A stretch of DNA of 64,000 bases from Cladorrhinum sp. PSN259 (lineage: Eukaryota > Ascomycota > Sordariomycetes > Sordariales > Podosporaceae), in assembly GCA_033725935.1 (NCBI GenBank), contig MU867149.1:1-64000 (forward strand), given 5' to 3'. Under the pieces are notes generated by a model that saw only the letters and a program-made list of their open reading frames with translations, was not told the DNA's origin and searched no databases. Shown piece by piece: positions 1-12,400 of this stretch. The translations under genes were made by a program, and so were the position numbers. The number at the start of each line of letters is the position of its first letter. Position 1 is the first letter of the stretch.

Positions 1-999
1 TATATTTGTGTGGTGCAGTGCTTTATGGGGGCACATGGTTTCCAAGTCGAACCCACTGAAAAGCCCCCCCCTGCGAATCACAGTTGTAAAACCGGGCCGG
101 ACGCCCCCCCCCCCCCCCCCCCGGTGATGTAGACACCAGCTCTGACATTCACTTCCATTGGCACACATAAGGCACTCTTCCAAGTCGGAAATGCACGAAA
201 CGCCAAGCTCCAACAAACGACACTTGTGTCTCTTGGTCGAGTATACCTCTTCGATGTTGCTGTATCGTACTCGATACAAAGCAGGGACTTGGAGCGGGCG
301 ACCCTATTTAGACGGGCGCTACGCTGAGATGCATACATGCATCGCGATCGTCGCGGTACATTGCACGAATGGGATGCCTTTTTTCTGACATGTGGGCCTA
401 GCCGAAGTTAATTAGGTGCCGTTTCAAAACAAGGTTCCTTCCCACCTGCAGTGCCGCCCGGTCTGCAGCGGCTGTGATATGCAGCATCATGCTGCTGGTT
501 CTTGTTTGGGTCTGTCCTACATATGCGGGTTAGTCCTACATATGCCAGGTCGAAGTGCGCATCGATGCACCTGAACAGTGTCATGTATCGAGATGACGCA
601 CTGTGGCGCTTTCTTTTTCATGTCCTGCTATAATTTATGCAACGTTGCACTTGTACTGCTTCCCGACAAGAGAGAGCCGAGGTCGGGGGTATCCCTTAGA
701 GTATCGGGAGCGTGGGAGCGAGGGTCAGTTGTGCCAGGCTAGATACTCCATGTTCTGCCCTCGGTAGGCTAGGTCGGCCTGAGATAGACTGCCTGCCGGT
801 AGCAACGGTAGTGCTGAATCAACTGAAGCATCCCTCCCGCAGAAAGCCCCAAAGGGGGGTTCAAGTTCCAGAGTACCTTGAGCTATCCACTGGTCGGTAT
901 GCGCCGTCGCATAACCAAGTCGTCAACGAGTGCCAACAGCAGCACCTTGCTACAGGGGCAGCGCCCGCTTCCAGCATCACTGTCATTCAACTTGCCACA
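1..999. other. Gene-poor left edge and upstream region of the first P450
   Basis: No credible coding region is seen. A run of 19 C residues lies at 104-122. Short frames across the region show no recognisable domain. The last few hundred bases presumably hold the promoter of the P450 that starts at 1000, but I see no clear TATA box. Confidence 0.5.
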
Positions 1000-2781
1000 A
1001 TGGTCCGCATGGCTGATTTGTTGTCCTCTCATCATTTTTGGTCACTTCTCCCTGGTCTTTCTGTCTTGCTAGGGCTAGTTTGGGTAAGAAGACCCTTCCA
1101 TGATGCCGTGCTGAACAAGGTCCCCCGGGCCCCTTATCACCGTTTGGTACCTAATTGAGAAAAACAGATCATCTCCCGCCATCGACTGGCGTCGCCGACG
1201 CGCCATATCCCCGGTCCGTGGCACACCAACTGGAGCAAGGCTGTTTACAACTTCCACTTTCTCATCGGCACTAGATGCCAATATGTGCACGCGTTGCACA
1301 GCAAGTATGGTTAGTGCTGCCGGCCTGCTCGAGCCCTCGCCGGGGGGATCTGGAATCCTGACTCTCTCCTTTTGATAGGGCCCGTCGTGCGTATCGCCCC
1401 CGGCACCGTCAACGTCACGAGCGTAGAGGCGTTGAAAACAATCTATGGCTCGAGGGAACAGTTTCGCAAGTCGCCCTTTTACCGGCTGCTGGCCGTGCCC
1501 GGCCAGCAGGGACTCTTCAACACCGTCGACGTTGAATTTCACCGCCGGCACCGGAGACTCCTGGCTGGTCCCATGGCCGAGTCTTCGCTGCAGTCGATGC
1601 TCCCCGTTGTCGAGGCCCGCTTGGCGTCCACCCTATCCAGGATCAGGGATGAAGTCGCGTCTCGCGGCGCAGCTGATGTCTTCAAGTGGTGGCTCTTCAT
1701 GGCAACTGACATCATCGGCGAGCTGACGTTTGGCGAATCATTTGGCATGCTGGAGCTGGGTCATGTAGGTCCTTTCCCCCGGGTACCGCTATGTGTGTCT
1801 CTGCTTAACTCCACGGCAGAAAAACGAGTATACGAATGAGCTAGAACAGGGCAGCTTTGTTGGCGCTGCTCGATGCGTGTTCCCATTCTTGGTCCGCCTA
1901 GGCCGTGTCCTCCCGCTGCCTGTATTCCATCGTGTGCACGACGCAGGGGAGCGGATGACGCAGTACGCAGCCGACTCTTTGGAGCGGTACCGCAGGCTCG
2001 TGGACAGCGGTGCCGACAAGGTGCCAGAGACGCTCTTCTCCAAGGTGTTCAAGGCCAACGGGGAGGGAACCATGCCTTACAACGAGATCCGTGACGAGGC
2101 GCTCAACTATATTGCCGCCGGCAGCGACACTGTATCGGTCACGCTGACATATTTGAGCTGGACGCTAAGCCGCAAAACCGACATCCGAGATAGGCTGGTC
2201 GAGGAGCTGAGGACACTGCCGCCCGGCTTTGGCGCGCAAGACCTGCGGGAGCTGCCTTTTTTGAACCAAGTCATCGACGAGACGCTGCGCATATACTCGG
2301 CCGCCCCGGCCCCCTTTCCAAGGCTCGTGCCTGCCGAGGGGGCCCGCCTCGCTGGATATGACATGCCGGGCGGCATCGAGGTGAGCGCGCAGGCATTCAG
2401 CCTACACCGCGACCCCACCATCTTCCCGGGCCCCTACGAGTTTCGGCCCGAGCGGTGGGCATCACCCACGGTAGCCATGAGGGATGCGTTGGTGCCCTTT
2501 GGCCGGGGTGCAAGAGGTGAGTGGCGGCGTAATGATGAAAATCAACCCCTTACCGTGCCATGGTCAAACTTGACTAACGTTGCTCGGTTTGCGACGGTCC
2601 AGTTTGTATCGGACAGCATCTCGCCCGCATCGAGCTTCGGCTAGCCACAGCGCGCTTCTTCCTGGCCTTCCCCGACGTGCGCATGTCGTCGCTGGAGGGC
2701 ATGAGCGACGATGACATGGAGCCCATAATCCAGCTTTTCCTGACCCCCAAGGGAAAGCGTTGCTTGCTTGAGGCAAAATAG
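1000..2781 (+). CDS. Cytochrome P450 monooxygenase (cluster tailoring enzyme)
   Basis: Haem-thiolate monooxygenase, membrane-anchored and probably in the ER. Joining five exons gives 495 aa, with introns at 1084-1167, 1310-1378, 1765-1819 and 2517-2602, all GT-AG and frame-consistent. Seen: an N-terminal hydrophobic segment, a proline-rich hinge HIPGPW, VRIAPG, I-helix AAGSDT, the ExxR motif in DETLR, PERW, and the haem loop FGRGARVCIG, which is only complete once the last intron is removed; that fixes the splice. The start ATG at 1000 precedes the anchor directly. Length is normal for fungal P450s. It lies at the left edge of the NRPS cluster and probably oxidises the peptide or a precursor. 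Substrate and CYP family are not assignable by eye. Confidence 0.9.
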
Positions 2782-3022
2782 TCATGGAAGGAACGAATAC
2801 GGACGACGGGGTAGCATGGATGCTGATGCCTACATAGACCAGTCAGGGTGCGTACGGGACGCGCCACATGCAATGATGTACCCGCCTGCACACACACAAA
2901 GATTAGCTGGTCTGGCGGTGGCCGCAGTGAAAGGCCATCGGTTATAGAACATGTTTTTTTTTTCCTTTTCATCCTGCCTTCCCTACATACAAGCATTAAA
3001 TAGTGTAACTCGTATCAATCTA

Positions 3023-3537
3023 ATCGGGAAGGCACTTGATGGAGAGGCACCCCCTATTTGATATTTGGGCACCCCATCCGGGTTAGGGTTATATGTAAGT
3101 AAATAATTCAACCTCTAATACTTTCTTCCTCCAACAACCAACTTCCCACTTGCAAGACCCTCCCACTTACAAGAACCTTCCACTTGCAAAAAATCTACCA
3201 TTACTTTCTTCCTCTAATAACCAACTTTCAATCACAAAGCGACCTCCCACTTGCAAGGACAAATCGCAGCTCACTAACTCAATCGCGATTGCGCGCACCA
3301 CGCGATACTAAATCTAGTCTAGTATACTCCGTCATCTTGGCATTCAATTCTACTTATTTGGCTGCAAATTCTGGTCTTTTTGATGCGTGTGGAAGACGGA
3401 GGTCTCTGGAAAATCTGGCTTGATCTGGAAAATGTTCAGAAAGTGAGAATTATTTGCCTACTTATAAAACCCTAATCTGGGAGGGGGGTGCCCAAAAATC
3501 AAAAAGGGGGTGCCCGTCGATCAAGCGCCATCGGGAA
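3023..3537. mobile_element. hAT-like MITE with 8-bp target site duplication
   Basis: The element spans 3031-3529 (499 bp). It is flanked on both sides by the exact 8-bp duplication ATCGGGAA (3023-3030 and 3530-3537). The ends are long imperfect terminal inverted repeats of roughly 80 bp: the left begins GGCACTTGAT and the right ends ATCAAGCGCC, and both carry the blocks GGCACCCC, a TATTTGATATTTGG-like stretch and GTAAGTAAATAATTC. The interior holds diverged copies of a CCCACTTGCAAG-containing sequence and no transposase. An 8-bp duplication is the hAT hallmark; assignment to hAT is inference from that. Confidence 0.8.
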
Positions 3538-3637
3538 TTGGGCTCGAGCCACTGGAGCTGGCCAGCAGACTGATGGGCATCGTCACGAGCTCACAGGCGA
3601 GCTCAGCCCGCCACTGCGGTTCTAACTCATGCCCCGC

Positions 3638-3719
3638 CACGGGGTGGACAGGTTTTCTTGTGCCGCCTTAACAATTTCCTGGGAGGACTGCTGGCACAAG
3701 AAAACCTGTCCACCCCGTG
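3638..3719. repeat. Perfect 27-bp inverted repeat with 28-nt loop
   Basis: Arms 3638-3664 and 3693-3719 are exact reverse complements over 27 bp (the left arm begins CACGGGGTGGACAGG). The loop is 3665-3692. It lies just right of the MITE in an intergenic region. It could be a second small foldback element or a transcript hairpin; no target duplication was evident. Confidence 0.75.
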
Positions 3720-4692
3720 CCCGCCAACCCTTCCAAAATAGCGCTCCGTCACCACATTTGTGAAGTCGTCTCGGATATGAGAACAATCGGCCCGCTATCA
3801 CCATTTGATCTGCTGTTGCGCAAGATCTGCACCTAGCACATGCGGCTAACGCCGCTAATTGCTTCATTGGCGTCGAAGCCTGCAAGGGTAAATAATCTTG
3901 GCTCCTCTCCAATGGTCGGGGAGTGTTCCTGTCGAGAGACATGCAGCGCAGCGAAGCGCGACGGGAACCGCGGCAAACTGGACATTGGCCCAAGGCAACT
4001 TCCATACTTTGTCAGCCAAATTTTCAGGCCGTGCCCTCTCATGTGTGCGCGCCACTGGGTCAAGTGCACCTACAGTACACCTTGTGGCCCGGCCAGTTGC
4101 CAAAGTATAGTATGTCGTCTGACCGCCCAGGCTCCCCCTAGTTCCTCCCATGATGCCGCCGCCCGCAAAGAGCTGTCCATTCATGCTCCGCTGCAACTCC
4201 ACGCTGGTCTTTATTCTCTTCTATCAACCCCAAGAAGTGAAGGATTATTGGTTGGATTGGGGTTCGGCACGGCCGTCATTTTGGGGGCAGCCGCATGGTT
4301 TTTTTTTGGTCTTTTCCTTTTTGGTTTCAGGTACGAGCACATGCATACTGTCAGATTTGGTCACTTGTACGCCAATCAGGCTAAATTGACTGTATTTCCT
4401 TCTGTCTTAAGAGCTCTGGCGATTCCGCTGGAAATCGCCGTTTTGGGCCTGTGCCACTTCCTGAGGCGGATGGGTGCAACCGGCGGCCTTGGCGCAGTGG
4501 GAAGTGGGTGTCGTGACCTGTCGGATTATCGTCGGGACGTGTCGGATGTGTGCCTAATTCTGACCTGAGTGGTCATTAGGTATGGGCTGCGGTTCATTAG
4601 TGGCTACACATTTAAATCTCCTGGGGCATCTCGTCTCTTCCGACGGCGACAGTAACAGCAGGCGTCAAGCAGCCCAGCGCTATCTACCTAAA
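3720..4692. other. Intergenic region upstream of the MFS sugar transporter
   Basis: Long frames here show no recognisable domain and overlap one another in several frames, so I call no gene. The stretch should contain the promoter of the transporter that starts at 4693. Confidence 0.4.
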
Positions 4693-6480
4693 ATGGACAC
4701 CATGGATCGCTCTGACGAGCTGCTCCTGCCCGACGAACCTCACTCTCCCTTCTCCGCGCGACGCGGAAGCGAGCGGGAGACAACCAAACTCGGCGCATTT
4801 GTCGTCGTCCTCACGCTTGCGGCAGGCACCAGCAGCGTGCTATCTGGATGTACGTGAGTGGGCTCGTGGCTCATCGGCGCGTTGTATCAATGTCGCCGTG
4901 TCGCTCTGAAGGTGGCCTCTAGTGTGTCTGTAATACAGCTGACCTGGCGCGATGACGCTCCAAGACGAAACTGCCGTGACTTCAGCGGCACTCGTTTCCA
5001 TCGGTTCCTCCCTCTCAGGCCGCGCCCTCACGCCACTGGACAAGTCTCTCATCACCTCCTCGACAGCCCTCTGCGCGCTTGTCGCGTCCCCGCTAGCATC
5101 CCTGTTGGCCGATCGAGTCGGCCGCAAGCGGGTTATGCTGTACGCTGATGTGCTCTTCATCGTCGGATCGCTCTTCCAGGCGTCCAGCTCGACTGTGGCC
5201 CACGCCATTGCAGGACGATGCATCATCGGTATGGCCACGGGTCTGTCGAGCGTTGCCGTCCCGCTCTACGTCGCAGAGATGGCGCCGGCGTCGCACCGCG
5301 GCAAGCTGATCACCACCACCATACTCTTGGTGACTATGGGGCAGGTCCTGGGTTTCATGATAGCCGGCCTATTTGCGGCATGGGGCCTCCCCGAAGCGGG
5401 CTGGCGGTGGACAGTCGCGTTAGGCGCTGTGCCCGCGACGATCCAGGGTCTGATGGTGATCTTCTTGATGCCCGACTCGCCGCGCTGGCTCGTTATGGTT
5501 GGCAATCTGGCGGCCGCCAAGCGCGTCCTTCGAAGAATTCATGGCGACGACGACGACAACATCAACGACCACGGGGACGGAGATGGAAATGCAACGGGCC
5601 GCACAGAGATTTTGATGAGGAGAATTCAAACCGAAGCTCGAGAGCTGCGCGAGGCTCGCCTGCTGCGGCAAAACCAGCACTCGAGACCAGGCAGCATGTA
5701 TCAGTGGCTTGGCCCGTGGAGAGAGCTCCTCGATGAACACCGTCATCGCAGAGCTCTGGCAATTGCATGCCTGCTTCAGGCACTCCAGCAACTATGTGGG
5801 TTTGTAAGTCCTGTCAACCTACCCCTTCCTTCGCGCTTCCTTGGGCGACACGTGACTCAAATTTGTTTTCCTCATCCTAGAACTCGCTCATGTACTTCTC
5901 GACTACCATATTTATGATGGTCGGCTTCCAAACTCCAAGGTTGGCTTCGCTAGTCATCGCCTCTATCAATTTCCTCTTTACGATTATTTCCCTGCGACTC
6001 ATCGACAAAGTGGGCAGACGGCGCATGCTTCTCTCTTTTACCCCGCTTATGGTTCTCGGGCTACTCTCTGCCGCCGTTGGATTTTCCTTTTTGCCCCTTG
6101 GTGCATTGTCCGAGGTGCCAGAGAGTACCGACGGCAGAGGTTTTGCAGCAGGTCTCGTCTTTCTAAGCATCATCGTCTATGTTGCCTCGTTCGCCCTTGG
6201 CCTAGGCAACGTGCCGTCGATGCAGAGCGAGCTGTATCCGCTGGCGGTGCGGTCTCTGGGGACCGGCGTGGCCACGTCTGTCAGCTGGACTGGCAATTTT
6301 GTCATGGGCTTGACATTCTTGCAACTGATGAGTGCGTTGAGCCCGTCTTGGACGTTCGCGCTCTATGCGGCGATATGTTCTATTGGATACTATCTTGTAT
6401 ATCGTTTGTATCCCGAGATGGCCGGCCTGGGTCTCGAGGAAGCGGCCGCGCTTCTCGATCATGGGTGGGCGATTCGGTAG
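4693..6480 (+). CDS. MFS sugar/inositol-type transporter
   Basis: Plasma-membrane 12-helix carrier of the sugar porter family. Three exons (introns 4850-4964 and 5804-5880) give 531 aa. Seen: the loop-2 motif ADRVGRKR, its counterpart DKVGRRRM in the second half, PDSPRW after helix 6, and VPLYVAEMAP in helix 4-5, the pattern of myo-inositol and sugar porters. Splicing restores SGYETAVTSAALVSIG at the first junction and CGFNSLMYFS at the second, both typical of the family. A charged Asp-rich stretch lies in the central cytoplasmic loop. It is adjacent to the NRPS cluster. It could import a precursor or be a chance neighbour; sugar porters are less usual exporters than the DHA types. Confidence 0.9.
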
Positions 6481-6696
6481 CAGTCCGAGGCTAAGAAATA
6501 AGCCCGAGTCCCCCCTTCGTCAATCATGAGGAACTTGTCAAGGGATATCGCGTGGTCTTGGAAGAGGGCAAGACTTTTCATAGAGCTCAATCTATATACA
6601 TATTCAAATCCCACAAGAAAAACAGGCATCCATCTAACTGATGGTGACTGGGCCCTCCGACTCCTTATCCTTGGATGGCTTTTTTTCTATCAAACA

Positions 6697-8065
6697 TTAA
6701 AAACTACGTTTTCTCGCCGGAAACGATGACAAGGTAACAGTGAGTGTGCTGCCGAGCAATATCAGAACGATCCAGACCAAATATCCACCCAGCAGCTGTT
6801 GACGAATTCCGATGGCGTAAATCGATGTGCTGACTGCGGGGACCACTGCTCTGACAAGGCTGGAGCAGGTCTCTGCAACAGCGTTGAGAGTGCCTAGTAT
6901 CCGCCGGCTCGGGGACGCCTCTTGTAGACCAAGCTGCACCGCTGTGACGGCTATCCACATGCCCGGCCCGACGAGCAAGATGGCGCCAAGGCAGACACGG
7001 TAGCCGATACGTGCAGCCGCGCTTCCGTTGCGGAGGAACGCATTCATTGCAATGTAATCGGCGAAGAACAGCGGAAACAAGGCTGCGCATACATATAAAA
7101 TGCCCTTGGTGCCGATTCGGCGGTGCAGGGGAGGAAAGAGGAGCAGCAGCCAGCCCGCCTCGACGATACCCTGCACCGTAATAAACAGGGCAATCTGGTG
7201 CGCCGAGAACCCCAGCCCGCCCTTCTCTACACTCGTGTAGAGCGTGAGAGTGCCCACCGCCATGAAAGCCGACCCGATCAGCATGACGTGCACAAACGCC
7301 CGCAGCACGGCGGCGACCCCGGGGGCCTGGGCCAGCTCGCACAGCAGGACCCAATCGGGAAGGCCACTCGAGGGAACCGCCGGAACGACATCCTCCTCCG
7401 TGCCCGCGCTCGGCGGCTCCGCCTTGGGTTCCAACACCGTCTGGTCATCGTCGACAAAAAGGCTGACGACGATGGCCCCCGTCATCCCCACCGCCCCCAC
7501 GGCGATGCCCGGCAGCATATACGGAAACCGCTCAAAGAGGACCAGGCCCCCAAAGATGCCGGGGTACTGGCCGGCCGGCTCGGACAGCGCGCCGCCGAGG
7601 AGCGGCCCGATGAAGAGGGCCAGATTCCCCGCCAGCGAGTACCAGCCAAAGGCCTTGGTCTGCTCCTCCGACGTCGTGCAGCGCGCGCCAATCATGGCCC
7701 GGATGACGACGTTGCCGCCCGACACCAGCCCGGTGAGGCAGCGGAAGAGCGCCATCTGCCAGAGGGACGTGGCGAAGCCGAACAGGGCCGACGTGACGGC
7801 CATGCCCCAGAGGCTGTAGATGAGCATGGTCTTGCCCCCGACGCGGTCCGCCATGGCGCCCCAGAAGATCAGGACCAGCGCCTGCACCGCCGAGAAGAGC
7901 GACTCGAACACGCCGCTGTAGAACCCAATATCCGACTCGGGCAGATCCCCGACGAGCTGCGTCATCTGCGCGATGTAGGGGAACAGCGAGTAGAACGCCA
8001 GCGGCTCCATCAGCCGCGCATAGCACAGCAAGAGGATCTGTGTTGTGTGGCCGACGGGGGAGCGC

Positions 8066-8100
<35 letters not shown>

Positions 8101-8235
8101 TTTGGATTTCACGTCTGGCTTCATCGCGGCCGCCGCCGTCTCGGAGGAGTGGGTGCCCTCGAACGTTTCCGCGGCATGGGTGCGCGCTTGGTTCCCCCGG
8201 CCGGCCTTGGGCAGGAGAGGTGTATTTTCGTCCAT
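6697..8235 (-). CDS. MFS exporter, drug/metabolite type
   Basis: Single-exon 512-aa major facilitator with an N-terminal MDENTPLLPK leader common in fungal drug-type MFS proteins. Helix 2-3 loop has GAMADRVGGKTML (motif A variant); helix 4-5 has ALFRCLTGLVSGG and the helix-5 antiporter region GPLLGGALS. These point to a proton-coupled exporter, a plausible efflux route for the cluster product. An odd run of 11-12 Thr codons, made by an (ACG)n microsatellite at 8068-8100, lies just before the first membrane helix and may vary in length between strains. The gene converges with the sugar-type transporter, with 216 bp between stops. Confidence 0.9.
8068..8100. repeat. Trinucleotide microsatellite (CGT)11 inside the MFS exporter
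   Basis: Eleven CGT units on the plus strand encode a poly-Thr run in the minus-strand exporter. Unit gain or loss keeps the frame and changes only the N-terminal cytoplasmic tail. Confidence 0.95.
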
Positions 8236-9427
8236 GTGCGCGTCTATTCAACCGTTAGACAAAAGAAAATACAATGCGGGCGGGGTGATTTGTAATGGCT
8301 GTGAACTGACTTTTTGTGGGGGTTTTTTTTTGGCGTGTGCGTGAGTACAATTCTAATACTCTTACTCTGGACTGGCGCCCCGCTAAGAATTGAGTTGTTC
8401 TCCTGTTGAGCGTTGAGAGAGTGAAGAGCAATTCATAGGGGACGAGATGGACGAGATGAGTGAGCGTGAAAGGTAGGCGGTGGGGGAGCGGTATGCAGGG
8501 GAGGAGGGACCGATCGGAGTCTACATGTACCCGATGCACGGCAAAAGAGAAAACCGTGAAGAGACACGGTTGGGTGAGAATTTGAACCATCTCGGCGTGT
8601 AGCAAGCTGAAAAACAACCACTATTTATTGGCCTAGATGCAGTCATACCTCGCACTAGGCGGCGTCAAGCAAGCCGTAAGAGGGATAGCCTCACATGAAG
8701 CAAAACGCCGCTATCTGGGATGAAATACCGGTGGCGTTGATCAACACGCCACGCTCGGAATTCTACCGTCGCCATAGCATCATCATTGGAGGGAAGGGTG
8801 GGGGGAACTCGTCGACAATCAAACTTGCAATGGGAAATGTCTTCATCGCCATCAATCAATGCTAATAAGGCGTGCGTGTCGGCTCCTATTTATCGGGAAT
8901 TGAATACTGGTGGCGTGTATCACCACATCAATATTCGGAATCTGGCCACGGCATTTGGAGGCGGATCGATGTATATGACAAAGTCACCCAACGCAGACGG
9001 TATCGCGTCTTTGACAATTCAGCACCTTTCCATACCACTAGCGCTCTCTCCGCCATTGCTCTGGCCAACAGACTCATGGCGGAGAGTGCGTGCGCGTTGG
9101 CAGAGCATGTGCGTTGGCAGAGAATGTGCGTTGACGCAAAGATGACGAGCGAAAACTCCAAGTCCAAGACATTTTTTTTTTGGTTTTCAAGTGGGGGGCT
9201 GATTCGGTATTGGTCCTCCTCCTCCCAGGATCACCAACCACCGAGTCTCAATGATCGCCTAATGATCTGCTCTGCATGCATTCAAGAATCATTGGCTGTT
9301 ATTCGCCAATGCCGGGGATGGTGCGCTGAACCAAAAAGAAACTCGGGCTCCACAATTCTCCTCGACAGTGAGATGATAGATCGGCCGGTTATCGGCGCCG
9401 AGCGCGTCCTTGTGGCCGCGCATAGCG
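8236..9427. other. Intergenic: exporter promoter and A-nMT-T 3' flank
   Basis: No domain-bearing frame. A short direct duplication (GCGTTGGCAGAG, two copies) lies at about 9090-9125. Two diverged copies of a roughly 45-bp sequence containing TGGTGGCG or CGGTGGCG followed by a TCGGAAT block lie near 8720 and 8900. Otherwise nothing recognisable. Confidence 0.4.
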
Positions 9428-12400
9428 CTACTGCACTGCACGAACAATGTCTCGTAGCTTCGGATACCGAAAGACTTGGGCGACCGTCATGTCAAGACCA
9501 ACCCCCCGAGCCCTTCCCACGAACTTCATGGCGGTCATGGAATCCCCACCAAGCTTGAAGAAGCTGTCATCCAGCCCGATGGAGCCAGGTTTGACGGAAA
9601 GCACCTCTCCCCAGATGTTGCGTATCTGTTCCTCTAGTGCTGACATGTTCGTGTGCCGAGCCGGCCCCCGATCTCGACCTGCCGTCTGGCTCCGAGTCCT
9701 CTCTGCAAGTGCCCGACGATCGACTTTGCCGTTGCTATTCAGAGGCATCTTGTCCAGGATTGTGACTACCTGAGGGAGCATGTAGGAAGGGAGCCGAGCC
9801 TGCAGAATGTCGTAGAGCTCGCTCTGGATGTGGGCGTGGCGCCTCGCCTGGTGCCGTTGGACTGGCGCGTTGCAGAATGGGCCGTTTTGTGTGAGGCAGC
9901 GATGGTGATCCCAGGGAAATCGAAACAGCACCCTGGCTTCACCGTTGGATGGTGCATATCTGTGAAAGATGGCGTCCAAGCTGCCGCGCTGCGACGACTG
10001 ACGAGCCCAGCTGAGCTCGACACGGCTGCCCGTTCGCTCTGCTAGTTCGACTAGATCGGCCGCTGACATGGAAGGCTGCTGCTGGGCATATGCGTAAGCG
10101 GAGGCGAGCCAGGCCTCCTCATCATCGCCATCATCATTTGTCTCCACGCCCACACTACTGCTGCTGCTATCGAGCCCAGCAACAACATGGCTCATAGTCA
10201 CTGTCTTGCCGTTTGGGATGTTGCTCACAGCGAGGGCGGTTGACGAGGTCGAAAGATGGCTCTGCAAAAACTCCAGGAGTGATTCGCGAGACAGCTCTCG
10301 CCCTTGAAAGTCAACCCACTGATCCTGACCGAGTTCACGGACCTGTTGGCGTGGCTGGCCCGCAGCCCGGACGTGAATCACGGCCTCGTAGCGATAAGCA
10401 CTTAATTCATTGGTGGCGCGCATCCTCTTGGGTAAGATCTCGACGTGCTCGATATTGGATATCCGATCCGGCAGTGCCATGAAGAAGGCGGGGTCCACCA
10501 GCAGCTCGGCCTCGGCTTGCTTCATGTCGTGTATGATGCGGCGGAGCTCCTCTTTGCTAGCTTTGCCTTTCGTCGCGTACAGAGCTCTCGCAGCTAAAAA
10601 CTCGTTGTATAGGGGGAAGGATCGGACATCGCCCAAGAAGATGGTCTTGACTCCCTGCAGCTGGGCGAGCTGCTGCACGACCTCTACTAGGTAGTCGAGG
10701 CTGGGAAAGTACTGGATAACGGAATTCAGAACCACGGTATCGGCTAAAAGGCCTTTAGCTACCCTGCCAACATCCGCCGCCGCCGCCTTGTGCATGCTGA
10801 TTTTGGCTGCTACTTTTGGCGGCATGGACGTGGTGATCCGGGTGAGGAAGGCAACCGCTCGTCCTGATGGCTCCAGTCCTGTGTAGCTCTGCAGTTCTCC
10901 CAGTAGGTTGAAAAGGATCATGCCGGAGCCTGTACCAATCTCGAGGACATGCCGTGGCCTCATGCCATTCCGTATCGAGCTGATAGTGTCGTCCAACCAT
11001 TCATTCATTTCTCCCTTGTCGATATCAAGCCCATCGTACATGGAGGTCCAGCCCATAAAGTCTCGTCCAATGGACTCCGTCCGCATACCCTCCAGGGTGA
11101 GGTAGTCGTCGTCGAACTGCTTCTCCCATCCCTCCACGTGTTGCGACTCTTCTTCTCCTCCGCGTGCCCCCTCGTCGCCGATCTCGTCATCGCGGACCGT
11201 GACGAAGCCAGCAAGCCATGATTCTGGCTTGTCTTTGGCCTTGGACACGACAACGGCGGCGGCATCTTTGACTTTGGGGTGGGCCCGCAGGACGTGCTCA
11301 ATCTCGCCAAGCTCGACACGCTGGCCCCGAATCTTGACTTGTTCATCCTTGCGGCCGACAAAGCTTATGCCACCGTCCTTGTTGTATCGTACAAGGTCGC
11401 CAGTCTTGTAGAGCCGCCCACGTCGCCCAGGCTGCTCCGGTGACCCTCCCGCAGCTAGCCAGTCAGGATCCTCAATAAACGCCGCCGCCGTCTTTTCTGG
11501 TTCCTTCAGGTAGCCAGAGCCGACGAGTGGACCCTCGAGTAGGAGTTCCCCGACGTCCCCTATGACCGGGACCAAGGTATTGTGATCCTCCGCGTGGACA
11601 ATCCACGTATTGAGTCCGATTCCATTTCCCATGTGTGTGGCCTCGCCAGGGCTTGATGGATGAGAATTGATCGTGCTGTTCGGCGTGCACTCACAGGGCC
11701 CGTACAGACTCACAATGCGCACTTTCCCCCACCAAGGCGTCACATGTTCAATACGCAATGCCTCTCCGCCGAAAATGATCTGTTCAATACTCGGCACCTG
11801 CTCTGGCTGCAGGAGCCGAGAGACGGACGGGGTAAGATCAATTGTATTCGCACCCAGCGATGCAATGCTCTCCGCCAACCTGTTCTGCCGATCGAGCTCG
11901 TTCGGGACGCAGAGACAGCCCCCTGCCGTGAGTGTTGCAAACATGTTGCAGATACACACGTCAAAGCTATAGGCGGAAAAGTCGTACACCCTGGACGCTT
12001 CTGTGATGTGGAGACTCCTCTCTTGGTGGACTATGGCCGAGGCGAGGTTAGTGTGCGTGATGATGGCACCCTTGGGTTTTCCGGTGCTCCCCGACGTAAA
12101 GGCGACGTACATGGGGGAGGATGGATCCGGAGCGACGCTGGGCTCTCGGGGAGGCTGATCGTACAGGTCCTTCGCGACGTGGGCGCCGAGGATGACGACT
12201 TGGCCCGCTAACCGCGAGCTCAGAGCTTCACTGGCCTGGGAACAGACGATGATGGATCCGTGGACTTGGGAGACGATTGTCTGCAGGCGGAGCTCTGGAA
12301 CGGCCGGGTCTAGCAGGACAAACGCCGCGCCGGTTTTGAGGACGCCGAGAACGGCCACGGCCGTCCACATGGACTTTTCAAAACATACAGGGACAAATGC

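Noticed and set aside
845..875. tRNA B-box-like GGTTCAAGTTCC
   Set aside because: Spacing and sequence do not fit the consensus and no acceptor-stem pairing was found nearby.
3840..4568. 242-codon plus-strand frame before the sugar-type transporter
   Set aside because: No domain, overlapping open frames on both strands, odd composition.
7123..8295. 390-codon plus-strand frame opposite the MFS exporter
   Set aside because: Arg/Gln/His-rich shadow of a GC-rich membrane protein gene on the minus strand; no domain.
11660..12211. 183-codon plus-strand frame opposite the A-nMT-T gene
   Set aside because: Lies fully inside the adenylation domain coding on the other strand; no family.
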